A stretch of DNA of 64,000 nucleotides, from assembly GCF_000482365.1 (NCBI RefSeq), contig NZ_KI535308.1:121823-185822 (forward strand), read 5' to 3'. Positions 19,625 to 28,938 of this stretch are shown here, in pieces (within the stretch, counting starts at the first letter, position 1; each line of letters opens with the position of its first letter). Position numbers and translations under genes: made by a program. The notes under the pieces are model-generated. The model saw only the letters and a program-made list of their open reading frames with translations, was not told the origin of the DNA and ran no database searches. Source of the stretch: Porphyromonas uenonis DSM 23387 = JCM 13868 (lineage in GTDB: Bacteria; Bacteroidota; Bacteroidia; Bacteroidales; Porphyromonadaceae).

Positions 19625-19676
19625 GAAGTCCACACGCAGTACTATGAGTACTTGTCGTGTGGACTTCTCTTTTTAA
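19625..19676 (+). terminator. Terminator of the riboswitch transcription unit
   Basis: A long stem (GAAGTCCACACG with CGTGTGGACTTC, extended by AGTAC/GTACT around a short loop) is followed by TCTTTTTAA. The T tract is only on the + side, so it acts on + strand transcription. Confidence 0.75.
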
Positions 19677-19695
19677 TACTGACGTGTAGCGACAT

Positions 19696-19860
19696 GTAGG
19701 GACGCACGGCAAGTGTCGAGCCAGCCAAAACGAGTAACGATTTGTAGGGACGCACGGTCGTGCGTCCATCCCCGTTAAAACTACGATGCTGGAACCTTTG
19801 ATGCAACAGACGACAACGGACGCCCTCCGACTAGACACTCACCGTGCATCCCTACACAGG
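19696..19860. repeat. Cluster of GTAGGGACGCACGG-type repeats
   Basis: TGTAGGGACGCACGG occurs near 19696 and near 19743, the second forming a perfect 20-bp palindrome GGACGCACGGTCGTGCGTCC at 19748-19767. A related reverse segment, CACCGTGCATCCCTACAC, is near 19841-19858. Such short palindromic repeats are common in bacterial intergenic DNA. They lie downstream of the tRNA-Ala gene. Confidence 0.6.
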
Positions 19861-19965
19861 GCTACTCGTATTGCGGTACTACAACGAACGACTGCATCTG
19901 CACGGAGCCCTCTACCACAACAAAAAAAGAGGATAATACCGCAAACCAGTACCATCCTCCCGTAG

Positions 19966-20039
19966 TGGAGCATATCGGACTTGAACCGATCACCTCGACA
20001 CTGCCAGTGTCGCGCTCTAGCCAGATGAGCTAATGCCCC
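19966..20039 (-). tRNA. tRNA-Ala (anticodon GGC)
   Basis: Read on the minus strand, the 74-base molecule folds completely: acceptor GGGGCAT with ATGCTCC, D arm GCTC/GAGC, anticodon arm CGACA-CTGGCAG-TGTCG with anticodon GGC, and T arm ATCGG-TTCAAGT-CCGAT. The acceptor holds the G3:U70 pair that marks alanine tRNAs. CCA is not encoded. Confidence 0.95.
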
Positions 20040-20152
20040 AAAAGTCCCAAAGAAAGTAAGACCTTTCCCACTCGGGATATCTAACGAACTGTGGCAAAGG
20101 TAATGAAAACTTTCCACTTAACCCAGGCTACTCAATTTTAGCAAGTCAGCGA

Positions 20153-20507
20153 CAAGGCTGACGCATTATAATCAGCCGTCTAGAAGCTACACATGACGAT
20201 AACTAGGGATACACGGTTCGACTATCGCTACAAAGTAGCTATGGCACCTCTCTGATTAGACCTTCCTCCCGAAGAATTAAATTCCTACCTAGGAATTTGT
20301 CGAATAGCTACCTAGGAATTTGCCCAATTCCTACCTAGGAAATAAAAAATTCTTCGGAGGAATCAAATGAAACTTCGGAGGAATCAAAAAATAAGTCCGA
20401 AGAATTTGCCATTTCCTAGGTAGCAAATCAGAAATATCTACGGAGGAATTTGGGAAATTCCTAGGTAGGAATTGAGACTAGCTCATTTTTACAATGCGTC
20501 ACCCCTG
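20153..20507 (-). mobile_element. 355-bp modular MITE-like element, copy 2
   Basis: This is the inverted counterpart of 260-615. Its ends form an imperfect 12-bp inverted repeat (CAAGGCTGACGC at 20153-20164 and GCGTCACCCCTG at 20496-20507). The modular core (about 20275-20475) contains repeated AATTCCTACCTAGGAAT and TTCGGAGGAATC palindromes in the same order as copy 1. GCCTTGTCG-like words flank both ends. It fills the gap between the tRNA and the receptor gene; no protein is encoded. Confidence 0.75.
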
Positions 20508-20542
20508 TTCTGCACACGACAAGGCCGACTGCCTCTTCCTCG

Positions 20543-22963
20543 TTATTTCACAGAGAAAAAGAGTTTGTAAGTAGCCATCGGCATAAAGCCCTGCGTGTAC
20601 ATCGTCGAGTACTCACCATTATCGAAGAGGATAGACATAACGTTCTTACGGTTCGTCACATTCTGCAGGTCTACCGCCCACTCTTGAGTGATACGCTGAC
20701 CTATCTGGCGAGCACCTATCTTTAAGTCTGCTCGGAGGTAATCCTTAGCTTGAAGAGCATTGACTTGTGTCTTGTCAAGCTCTATCTGACCACTCTGCTT
20801 ATACAGATCCTCTCGTATTGGTGTGTAGCGGATGCCCCCCGCATAGGAGGCCTTGAGATCGGTAAAGAGCGCCCAGTGCTTCGGCAACTTCCACTCATAT
20901 CCACCCGTTAGATTGACAAGGTATCGACCATCGAAGACCGTACTCCACCACTCTTTCTGAAATCCTGTCGTATAGGTCGAACTGTAGAGTGAAGCGTTGA
21001 AGAGGAGGTAGTAGTTATTGCTATAAAACTTCTCCACCGTAAGCTCTACACCGTAGTTTCTACCACGTCCCTTATTGACTAGATCGCTCTGACGCTCTAT
21101 GTAGTTTTGCCCAGCGCCTCCTATCTCTAGGAGCGTCCATATAGAGTTCGGGTCATTGACCACAGGCACTTTGTATAGCTCTTGATAGTATCCCTCTATC
21201 TTAGCATGCCAGTTGGGTGCAAAAGCCCAGTCATAGTAGAGATCCACTTGCGCACTACGCGTAAAGTCAACCCGCTTATTGCGATATTCGATACCCTGCG
21301 GTGCATAGTAACGGATGAAGTAGAAGGAGCGAGGGAGCATCTGACTATACAGTCCCGCAGCAAGACCGATGGTATGAGAGCGAGTTGGCTGATACTGGAA
21401 GCCCATACGGGGCTCGATAGCATAGCGATCATTGATCGTAAGGTACATACTATGTAGTCCCAATGTGGCTGTCCAATAGTCTCCTAGGCGATGACGATAC
21501 TGTCCATAGGCTCGGATCATGCCATAGAGCGGGCTCTCCTCAGCAATCGTCCGTACGCCTTGAGTAAACGTACTATCAGCCGTCTGCTCCAAGTAGCGTG
21601 CATCAAAGAGATCACCTCTGACTCCCGCCACGAGTAAGCCCTCCCGAGTAGGATGCCACGTAAGGTCTGAGTGTAGGGTCCACCTATTCTCCTGTGCAGC
21701 CTCCGACCACATGAGATGCCACTGAGGATCCTGCTTGCCTCCTCGGAGGTTCATCGTATCAACAGGCATACTGGTATCAGAGCGCACGAAGGAGAGCTGC
21801 GTACGGAGTGACGTACGGGAGGAAAACTGTACGCTGTGTGTCAGCCCTGCAATATAGACTGTAGAGTTGATTGCCAAGCGCTGTGCGAAGGAGAGCTTAC
21901 TAAAGTCGTAATCGGCATATTCAAAATTGTCTCCCAGCTCATTTGTGGCAAAGTGTATGTGACTCTTACTAAATAGTCCGACGAAAGAGAGCGTATGCCC
22001 ATGCCCTAGGTCGAAGTGGAGCTTCGTCGTGAAGTCTTGATAGCGTGGTACCACTGGCATCTTAAAGCCTAGAGCATGCACTATATCAGGGACTGAGTAG
22101 CGATAAGAAGCAAGGTAAGACGATTGACTCCCCTTACGCAGGTACCCCTCAGCCCCTAGCTCTAGTCCAGTAAAGCCTGACTGTAGCCAAAACTCATGTC
22201 GCTCAAGATTGCCACGGCGTAGACGCAAGTCAAAGATACCCGAGAGCGCATTGCCATAAGGAGCTGGCCAAGCACTCAGGTGAAAGTCCGAGTTGGTCAG
22301 CAGATTGGTATTTAGATAGCTTACCTGTCCTCCAGTCATACCGACACCTGTATTGAAGTGGTTGGGGTTGCTGATCTCGATACCATCTAGGATCCACTGC
22401 ACCCCAGCGGGTGAATTACCTCGTATGATGATATCGTTGCGAGAGTCGTTGACAGGCATGATACCAGCGAAGCTACGCACCATACGAGCAGGGTCGCCTA
22501 AAGAAGCAGCAAAGCGATACGCCTCATCAACGCTAAAGCTACGCGCTCCAGCTAGGCTAAGCCTATTCGTAGGAGTACTCTTGTCATACGGAGCGGTCAC
22601 AACCACAGCATCAAGCTTGGTATCTGACGGAGTCAAGGTTATATGCAGCACGCTCTGCTTGCCTGCGACAACGAGGAGATCTACCTCCTGAGACTCATAA
22701 CCTACACAACTAATCTGCAGGGAGCAGCGACCTACAGGTAGCCGTAGAGAGAACTTCTGATCTGAGCCTGTCGTTGTCCCTACGAGTGGATCACTACCGA
22801 CTAATACGATCGAAGCTCCAACGATCGTGTCATCAGGTACTGCGGAGATGACCTCTCCGCGCACCTCTTGTGTAAATGGCTCCTGAGCATTCAACCGAGC
22901 ATTTAGATAAGCGGTAAATTCAAGGGTAATGATAAGTAAGACGAGCTTAGTAAGATGTTTCAT
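20543..22963 (-). CDS. TonB-dependent receptor with carboxypeptidase-like N-terminal domain
   Basis: An 806-residue outer-membrane receptor. A signal peptide (about 1-27, ending NARLNAQ) leads to a carboxypeptidase-regulatory-like domain (about 35-115), a plug domain (ARSFSVDEAYRFAASLGDPARMVRSFAGI through NDIIIRGNSPAGVQWILDGIEISNPNHF, about 140-200) and a long beta-barrel ending FFSVK. The ligand is unknown. A -7 element TACCTTTG (minus strand, 22999-22992) lies about 30 bp before the ATG without a clear -33 box. No riboswitch precedes it, so the cobalamin riboswitch at 18325 does not control it in the normal way. There is no SusD partner beside it. Confidence 0.88.
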   Translation of the reverse strand: MKHLTKLVLLIITLEFTAYLNARLNAQEPFTQEVRGEVISAVPDDTIVGASIVLVGSDPLVGTTTGSDQKFSLRLPVGRCSLQISCVGYESQEVDLLVVAGKQSVLHITLTPSDTKLDAVVVTAPYDKSTPTNRLSLAGARSFSVDEAYRFAASLGDPARMVRSFAGIMPVNDSRNDIIIRGNSPAGVQWILDGIEISNPNHFNTGVGMTGGQVSYLNTNLLTNSDFHLSAWPAPYGNALSGIFDLRLRRGNLERHEFWLQSGFTGLELGAEGYLRKGSQSSYLASYRYSVPDIVHALGFKMPVVPRYQDFTTKLHFDLGHGHTLSFVGLFSKSHIHFATNELGDNFEYADYDFSKLSFAQRLAINSTVYIAGLTHSVQFSSRTSLRTQLSFVRSDTSMPVDTMNLRGGKQDPQWHLMWSEAAQENRWTLHSDLTWHPTREGLLVAGVRGDLFDARYLEQTADSTFTQGVRTIAEESPLYGMIRAYGQYRHRLGDYWTATLGLHSMYLTINDRYAIEPRMGFQYQPTRSHTIGLAAGLYSQMLPRSFYFIRYYAPQGIEYRNKRVDFTRSAQVDLYYDWAFAPNWHAKIEGYYQELYKVPVVNDPNSIWTLLEIGGAGQNYIERQSDLVNKGRGRNYGVELTVEKFYSNNYYLLFNASLYSSTYTTGFQKEWWSTVFDGRYLVNLTGGYEWKLPKHWALFTDLKASYAGGIRYTPIREDLYKQSGQIELDKTQVNALQAKDYLRADLKIGARQIGQRITQEWAVDLQNVTNRKNVMSILFDNGEYSTMYTQGFMPMATYKLFFSVK

Positions 22964-23151
22964 ACGAGTTTGAGAAGATTGATTTCACTCGCAAAGGTAC
23001 TCCAAAGATGTTAACGATGTGTGACACATACACTTCGGCAGTTTCTATCCTAAAAGGTCTTCATTGCACAAAAAGCATGACACAGATCATCGTTGCATAT
23101 ACATTTCGCTATATGGACTTGTTCCTAAAAGGTTAGTATCTCCATTTTCAC

Positions 23152-23159
23152 TATCTTTG
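23152..23159 (+). promoter_or_regulatory. Probable -7 element for gcvT
   Basis: TATCTTTG matches the -7 consensus TAnnTTTG about 62 bp before the gcvT ATG. No good TTTG is found 19 bp upstream, so the -33 box is weak. Confidence 0.45.
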
Positions 23160-23220
23160 GGGAGTGAACGAACTTAGCTCAACTAATTCAATACAGATCA
23201 ATCAATAACATCATACCATT

Positions 23221-24312
23221 ATGAAGACTACTCCATTTACAGAGCGACACATAGCACTGGGTGCTAAGATGCACGACTTCGCAGGCTACAATATGCCTAT
23301 CGAGTATCCTACCGGAATCCTTGAGGAGCATATGAATGTGATCAACGGCGTCGGCGTCTTTGACGTGTCACACATGGGAGAGTTTTGGGTCAAGGGACCG
23401 AAGGCTCTCGAATTCCTACAGAAAGTATCGAGCAACGATGCCTCCAAGCTGGAGGTTGGTCAGATACAGTACAGCTGCTTCACGACGGAGCAAGGCACAC
23501 TACTAGACGACTTCCTCGTATATCGCTACGAGGAGAACAAGTACATGCTCGTACCCAACGCTGCCAACGTGGTTAAGGACTGGGCATGGTGCCTCAAGCA
23601 AAACGATATGGGCGCTGACCTAGAGGATGGCTCCGCCAAGGTCGGACAGCTAGCCGTACAGGGCCCGAAGGCGACACAAGTCCTGCAGCGCCTGACGGAC
23701 ATCAATCTACTCGACATCCCCTACTACCACTTTACGGTAGGCATCTTCGCAGACTGCCCCAACGTGATCATCTCCAATACGGGCTACACGGGCTGCGGAG
23801 GCTTCGAGCTTTACTTCTTCCCCCAGTATGCCGACAAGATCTGGGACGCTATCTTTGAGGCTGGCAAGCCCGAGGGAATCATGCCAGCTGGTCTAGGTGC
23901 TCGTGATACGCTCCGTCTGGAGGCTGGTTTCTGCCTCTATGGCAACGATATCGACGATCAGCACACATCACTAGAGAGTGGCCTAGGCTGGATCACCAAG
24001 CTCACGGACAATAAGCCTGAGCTCGTAGGCCGTGAGGCTCTACTCAAGCAGAAGGCCGAGGGCGTAACGCGCAAGCTCGTAGCCTTCGAGATGGTCGACA
24101 AGGGCATCCCCCGTCAGCACTACGACATAGTCAACGAGGCTGGCGAGAAGATCGGCGTCGTCACCTCTGGTACCATGTCTCCCGCACTCAAGGTGGGCAT
24201 CGGTATGGGCTACGTCTCTACGGAGTACAGCAAGATAGACAGCAAGATCTACATCTCCGTCCGCAAGCGCAACCTCGAGGCTAAGGTGGTCAAGCCCCCC
24301 TTCCGCAAGTAA
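23221..24312 (+). CDS. gcvT: Aminomethyltransferase (glycine cleavage T protein)
   Basis: A 363-residue enzyme that takes the aminomethyl group from the lipoyl H protein and gives methylene-tetrahydrofolate and ammonia. Family sequence is clear throughout: the start [29 protein letters not shown], the region [29 protein letters not shown] and the C-terminal [17 protein letters not shown]. The ATG at 23221 fits the family start. It stands alone with its own terminator; gcvH and gcvP are not in the window. Confidence 0.95.
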   Translation: MKTTPFTERHIALGAKMHDFAGYNMPIEYPTGILEEHMNVINGVGVFDVSHMGEFWVKGPKALEFLQKVSSNDASKLEVGQIQYSCFTTEQGTLLDDFLVYRYEENKYMLVPNAANVVKDWAWCLKQNDMGADLEDGSAKVGQLAVQGPKATQVLQRLTDINLLDIPYYHFTVGIFADCPNVIISNTGYTGCGGFELYFFPQYADKIWDAIFEAGKPEGIMPAGLGARDTLRLEAGFCLYGNDIDDQHTSLESGLGWITKLTDNKPELVGREALLKQKAEGVTRKLVAFEMVDKGIPRQHYDIVNEAGEKIGVVTSGTMSPALKVGIGMGYVSTEYSKIDSKIYISVRKRNLEAKVVKPPFRK

Positions 24313-24348
24313 TCACATGCTGCGCTAAGCGACAAGCAGCACGCTAAG

Positions 24349-24394
24349 CAAAGCCCTCCACTGAGCAACTCATCCTCACTCGTGGAGGGCTTTG
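24349..24394 (+). terminator. Terminator after gcvT
   Basis: A 12-bp stem AAAGCCCTCCAC with GTGGAGGGCTTT encloses about 20 bases. The T run is short (TTT), so termination is likely but not strong. Confidence 0.7.
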
Positions 24395-24422
24395 ACATCG
24401 GCTCAACAAATTTTCCTTCCTT

Positions 24423-25145
24423 ATGGCACATCTAACTTTTGACATTTGTCCTTGCCCAGCGCTCTACCCTTACTACCATCAGGAGGACAGCGTGGTGGTC
24501 GTGGTGGACATACTGCGTGCTGGCACCTCGATGGTGGCAGCCTTTGACCATGGCGCTAAGGAGATCATTCCCGTGGCGACGACCGAGGAGGCGGAGAGCT
24601 TTCTCGGCAAGGGCTACGTGGTAGCTGCCGAGCGTAATGCGATGCGTTGTCCGTGGGCTGACCTAGGCAACGACCCCTCCGAATTTACCGCTGAGCGGAT
24701 CGGCGGACGCAGCATCGTATTCACGACGACCAACGGTACCCAAGCCATTCACGCAGCTCGGGAGGCTGGCGCAGCGGAAATCATCGTAGGCGCTTTTAGC
24801 AATCTCACCGCCGTAGCGCGTCATTGCCAAGCTTCGGGGCGTGCCGTGACGGTACTCGCTTCTGGCTGGCAAAACAGCTTCTGCATCGAGGACACGCTCT
24901 ACGGCGCAGCGCTCCTAGACAAACTAGAGGAGCTGGGCACTACCTACCGACTCACCGACAGCAGCCGCACGGCACTAGAGCTGTACCGTCAGCATCGTGC
25001 CCACCTCTACGACTACCTCTACAATTGCGATCACAACCAGCGTCTGATACAGCGTGGCTATCCCGAGAGCTTACGCCTCTGCCTCAAGCAAGACAGCTCG
25101 ATACACATTCCCACGCTCAACGAAGCTGGACAGCTATATGTCTAA
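24423..25145 (+). CDS. 2-phosphosulfolactate phosphatase-like protein (ComB family)
   Basis: A 240-residue protein with the ComB signatures VDILRAGTSMVAA (about 29-41), ERNAMRCPWADLGNDP, VFTTTNGTQAI (about 100-110) and ASGWQNSFCIEDTLYGAALL (about 146-165). ComB removes phosphate from 2-phosphosulfolactate in coenzyme M synthesis in archaea. Bacteria such as this one are not expected to make coenzyme M, so the real substrate is uncertain; a sulfolactate or another small phosphoester is possible. It begins after the gcvT terminator and lies 73 bp before purL. Confidence 0.85.
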   Translation: MAHLTFDICPCPALYPYYHQEDSVVVVVDILRAGTSMVAAFDHGAKEIIPVATTEEAESFLGKGYVVAAERNAMRCPWADLGNDPSEFTAERIGGRSIVFTTTNGTQAIHAAREAGAAEIIVGAFSNLTAVARHCQASGRAVTVLASGWQNSFCIEDTLYGAALLDKLEELGTTYRLTDSSRTALELYRQHRAHLYDYLYNCDHNQRLIQRGYPESLRLCLKQDSSIHIPTLNEAGQLYV

Positions 25146-25218
25146 ACCGCTGCCCTCAGCGCTAATTTCCGTACATTTGCAACGCAAGTAGTTTCAGACC
25201 CATTATACACAACCCGCT

Positions 25219-28200
25219 ATGATTAGTTACTTTGTCCTTGGTGATACGATTTATGCCGTCTCACACACCACAGCTCTCAGCAAGGAGACCTGCGAGCGTC
25301 TCTCGTGGCTCTTTGGCGGAGCGCAGCTAGCTCCCGAGTCTCATCTCGAGGGCACCTTTGTGGGACCTCGTCCTACGCAGGTGACTCCATGGAGCACCAA
25401 CGCTGTGGAGATAACGCAAAACATGCGCATCGCTGGCATCGATCGTATCGAGCAGCTCACACGTACTCACGAGGCGAAGCCGCACTACGACCCGATGCTC
25501 CAAGCGATCTACAAGGGGCTAGGTCAGGAGAGCTTCGCCATGACCGCTGAACCACAGCCGATTCGTGAGATCACGGATCTAGCGGCGTACAACGAGGAGG
25601 AGGGACTAGCTCTAAGCGAGGAGGAGATAGCCTACCTACAGGGCGTCTCGGCACGCATAGGTCGCCCGCTGACTGACTCTGAGGTCTTCGGCTTCTCCCA
25701 GGTCAACTCAGAGCACTGCCGCCATAAGATATTCAACGGCACTTTCGTCATCGATGGTTTGCGACAAAACGATTCGCTCTTTGCGATGATCAAGCAAACC
25801 TCCAAGGAGAACCCCAACGGCATCGTATCGGCTTACAAGGACAATGTGGCTTTTGTCAAGGGTCCCCGCGTCTGGCAGTTTGCGCCAACGAGCGCGACGG
25901 AGCCCTCGCTCTTTACACTACGGGAGCGCAATACGGTCTTGGCTCTAAAGGCTGAGACGCACAACTTCCCCACGACGGTCGAGCCCTTCAACGGGGCGGC
26001 TACTGGCTCGGGCGGTGAGATACGCGACCGTATGTGCGGCGGCAAGGGGTCGCTACCACTCTCTGGTAGTGCCGTCTACATCACCTCCTACCCACGTCTA
26101 GAGAAGGATCAGAAGCTTAGCCCCGCCAAGCTAGACCCACGCCCGTGGCTTTACCAGTCTCCGCAAGAGATTCTGACGAAAGCGAGCGACGGCGCTAGTG
26201 ACTTTGGCAATAAGTTTGGACAGCCACTGATCAACGGTTCGCTACTCACCTTCGAGCATCAGGAGGGTGCCGACAGCACGCTCTACGGCTACGATAAGGT
26301 GATCATGCTGGCGGGCGGTATGGGCTACGCTCCCCAGGAGGATGCTAAGAAGGAGACGCCACAGCCTGGCGAGACGGTCGTGCTACTCGGTGGCGACAAC
26401 TACCGCATCGGTATGGGTGGCGGTGCCGTCAGCTCTGTCGCTACAGGCGAGTACAGTAGCGGTATCGAGCTTAATGCGGTACAGCGTGCCAACCCTGAGA
26501 TGCAGAAGCGTGTCCTCAACGTGGTCCGCGCCATCAGCGAGCAGGGCGACAACCCGATCGTGAGTATCCACGACCACGGTGCTGGCGGGCACCTGAACTG
26601 TCTCACCGAGCTGATCGAGGAGACGGGAGGACGCATCGACATTGACGCACTTCCCGTCGGCGACCCGACGCTCTCCGCTAGAGAGATCATCGGCAATGAG
26701 AGCCAAGAGCGTGTCGGTCTGCTCATCCAGGAGCGTGAGTATGCGCAGATGGAGCAGATAGCACGTCGTGAGGGCAGTCCTATATATAAGGTAGGCGAGA
26801 CGACCGACGATGAGCGCCTCCTCTTTAGCACAGAGCGGGAGGGACGCGCTGCCATCGACCTAGCCGTATCCGACCTTCTGGGGCAATCGCCCAAGACGGT
26901 TATGGAGGACGAGACGGTCGCTCATCAGTTTGCCCCAGTAAGCTATGACAAAGAGCTGTGGCGCGAATATCTAGACAAAGTATTGACCCTCGAAGCGGTC
27001 GCCTCTAAGGATTGGTTGACCAACAAAGTGGACCGCTCCGTGACGGGTCGTGTGGCACAGCAGCAGTGCGTCGGTGCGCTCCAGCTACCGCTCTCCGACC
27101 TCGGTGCTATGGCACTAGACTACGACGGTAAGAGCGGTATGGCTACTGCCGTAGGACATGCTCCTCAGGTGGCACTTATCGATGCTGGGGCTGGCTCTCG
27201 GATGGCTATCGCAGAGGCTCTGACGAACATTGTCTTTGCACCCATCGAGGGCGGCATACGTGGCATCTCGCTCAGCGCTAACTGGATGTGGCCTTGTCGC
27301 AACAAGGGCGAGGACGCACGCCTCTATCAGGCGGTGCAGGCTTGTAGTGAGTTTGCCATAGATCTAGGGATCAACATCCCGACGGGCAAGGACTCGCTCT
27401 CCATGACGCAGAAGTATCCCGACGGAAAGCAGGTGATGAGCCCAGGCACACTGATCATCACCGCTGCAGCTCCCGTAAGCAACGTCAGGGGCATCGTGAC
27501 GCCTGAGCTCAAGGTGGCTAAGCAGAGCCGTCTACTTTACATCGACTTTAGCTTTGCTCCGATGGCACTCGGTGGCTCAGCTTTGGCACAAGCATTGGGA
27601 CAGCTGGGCGACAGCTTCCCCACAGTCGGCGACACCGACTACTTCGCTACCGCCTTTGAGGCCGTTCAGGAGTTGATCCACAAGGGCTTAGTCCTAGCTG
27701 GTCACGACATCTCGGCGGGCGGTATGGTCACAACGCTCTTGGAGATGTGCTTTGCCAATACGCAGGGTGGCGCTGAGATTAGCCTCGATGAGCTCGCCAA
27801 TGTGGACCTTGTCACGGCGCTCTATAGCGAGAACCCGGGCGTCATCCTACAGGTTTCTAAGGCAGAGCAGGCGAAGCGTATCCTCGAGGAGTATGAGATC
27901 GCTTATGCCGACCTCGGCGCACCCACCGAGTCTCGTCTGCTGATGATCCATCAAGAAGGCAAAACGTACGAGATCGACATCGATGCTGCGCGCAAGTGCT
28001 GGGCAAACAAATCTTACCTGCTGGACTGCTTCCAGAGTGGCGAAGCTCCAGCAACGAGTCGCTACGAGAACCTAGGCAAGCAGCCCGTACAGTGGCGCTT
28101 CCCGCACGCTTTCGCTGGCACTTATGCGGGTCTCGGCCTAGAGCCTCATCGCACGAAGGCATCAGGCATCAAGGCAGCTATCCTACGAGACAACGGAACC

Positions 28201-28920
28201 AACGGTGAGCGTGAGATGGCTTACGCACTGCACCTCGCAGGCTTTGACGTGGAGGACATCCATCTGACCGACCTCATTGAGGGGCGCACCGACCTATCCG
28301 ACGTTCGTATGCTCGTCTACTGCGGAGGCTTCTCGCACTCCGATGTCTTAGGCTCTGCCAAGGGCTGGGCTGCGGGTATCCTTTACAATGAGCGGGCTCG
28401 CAAGGCTATCGAAGCTTTCTACGCTCGTCCCGACACGCTCTCACTAGGCATCTGCAACGGCTGTCAGCTCATGGCTCAGCTCGGGCTCCTCGGCAAGGAT
28501 GCTCAGGGCGAAAGCCTCTTCAAGCTAGAGCACAACGCTTCGCACAAGTTTGAGTCCAACTTCCTAACCGTAGACATCGCCGACACGGGCGCTATCTTGA
28601 CACAAGGTCTCGAGGGCTGTCAGCTCGGTGTCTGGGTGGCTCACGGCGAGGGACGCTTCGTCTGCCCCACGATACCCGATGGGCAGATCGCAGCGCGCTA
28701 CCATTACGACACCTACCCCGGCAATCCTAATGGTTCTGAGCGTGGCATCGCAGCGCTTTGCAGTAGCGATGGCCGTCACCTAGCTATGATGCCTCACCCA
28801 GAGCGTGCTACGCTCACCTGGCAGTGTGGCTTCTATCCCGAGGAGCGTCGCCAGGAGGATCAAGTCTCTCCGTGGATACAGTTCTTCCGCAACGGTTACG
28901 AGTGGCTCGCCCAGCAGTAG
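25219..28920 (+). CDS. purL: Phosphoribosylformylglycinamidine synthase, large form (PurL)
   Basis: A 1,233-residue enzyme that converts FGAR, ATP and glutamine to FGAM, the fourth step of purine synthesis. It is the long single-chain type: a PurS-like N-terminus, two AIRS-type halves (FSQVNSEHCRHKIFNG, KAETHNFPTTVEPFNGAATGSGGEIRD, later SVTGRVAQQQCVG) and a C-terminal glutaminase. The glutaminase triad can be placed as Cys1079 (GICNGCQ) with His1193 and Glu1195 (MPHPE). A -7-like TACATTTG at 25172-25179 stands 40 bp before the ATG. dprA follows after 18 bp. Confidence 0.95.
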   Translation: MISYFVLGDTIYAVSHTTALSKETCERLSWLFGGAQLAPESHLEGTFVGPRPTQVTPWSTNAVEITQNMRIAGIDRIEQLTRTHEAKPHYDPMLQAIYKGLGQESFAMTAEPQPIREITDLAAYNEEEGLALSEEEIAYLQGVSARIGRPLTDSEVFGFSQVNSEHCRHKIFNGTFVIDGLRQNDSLFAMIKQTSKENPNGIVSAYKDNVAFVKGPRVWQFAPTSATEPSLFTLRERNTVLALKAETHNFPTTVEPFNGAATGSGGEIRDRMCGGKGSLPLSGSAVYITSYPRLEKDQKLSPAKLDPRPWLYQSPQEILTKASDGASDFGNKFGQPLINGSLLTFEHQEGADSTLYGYDKVIMLAGGMGYAPQEDAKKETPQPGETVVLLGGDNYRIGMGGGAVSSVATGEYSSGIELNAVQRANPEMQKRVLNVVRAISEQGDNPIVSIHDHGAGGHLNCLTELIEETGGRIDIDALPVGDPTLSAREIIGNESQERVGLLIQEREYAQMEQIARREGSPIYKVGETTDDERLLFSTEREGRAAIDLAVSDLLGQSPKTVMEDETVAHQFAPVSYDKELWREYLDKVLTLEAVASKDWLTNKVDRSVTGRVAQQQCVGALQLPLSDLGAMALDYDGKSGMATAVGHAPQVALIDAGAGSRMAIAEALTNIVFAPIEGGIRGISLSANWMWPCRNKGEDARLYQAVQACSEFAIDLGINIPTGKDSLSMTQKYPDGKQVMSPGTLIITAAAPVSNVRGIVTPELKVAKQSRLLYIDFSFAPMALGGSALAQALGQLGDSFPTVGDTDYFATAFEAVQELIHKGLVLAGHDISAGGMVTTLLEMCFANTQGGAEISLDELANVDLVTALYSENPGVILQVSKAEQAKRILEEYEIAYADLGAPTESRLLMIHQEGKTYEIDIDAARKCWANKSYLLDCFQSGEAPATSRYENLGKQPVQWRFPHAFAGTYAGLGLEPHRTKASGIKAAILRDNGTNGEREMAYALHLAGFDVEDIHLTDLIEGRTDLSDVRMLVYCGGFSHSDVLGSAKGWAAGILYNERARKAIEAFYARPDTLSLGICNGCQLMAQLGLLGKDAQGESLFKLEHNASHKFESNFLTVDIADTGAILTQGLEGCQLGVWVAHGEGRFVCPTIPDGQIAARYHYDTYPGNPNGSERGIAALCSSDGRHLAMMPHPERATLTWQCGFYPEERRQEDQVSPWIQFFRNGYEWLAQQ

Positions 28921-28938
28921 TCCACTCCGCCTAATCTT

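Larger units (their letters stand above)
18286..19676 (+). ncRNA. Candidate untranslated transcript controlled by the riboswitch
   Basis: The unit is defined by the promoter at 18249-18279, the riboswitch and the terminator at 19625-19676. Between them there is no convincing protein gene; the only longer frames run through the MITE. The distal part shows hairpins that could be RNA structure: an imperfect stem near 19531-19566 (CGTTGA/TCAACG) and one near 19572-19602 (GCTATGCC/GGTATAGC). It could be a B12-regulated RNA, or the scar of a deleted or decayed B12-uptake gene. No known RNA family was recognised. Confidence 0.3.

Noticed and set aside
20543-22963. TonB-dependent receptor as the target gene of the cobalamin riboswitch
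   Set aside because: It is on the opposite strand, its 5' end is at 22963, and no riboswitch lies in front of it.
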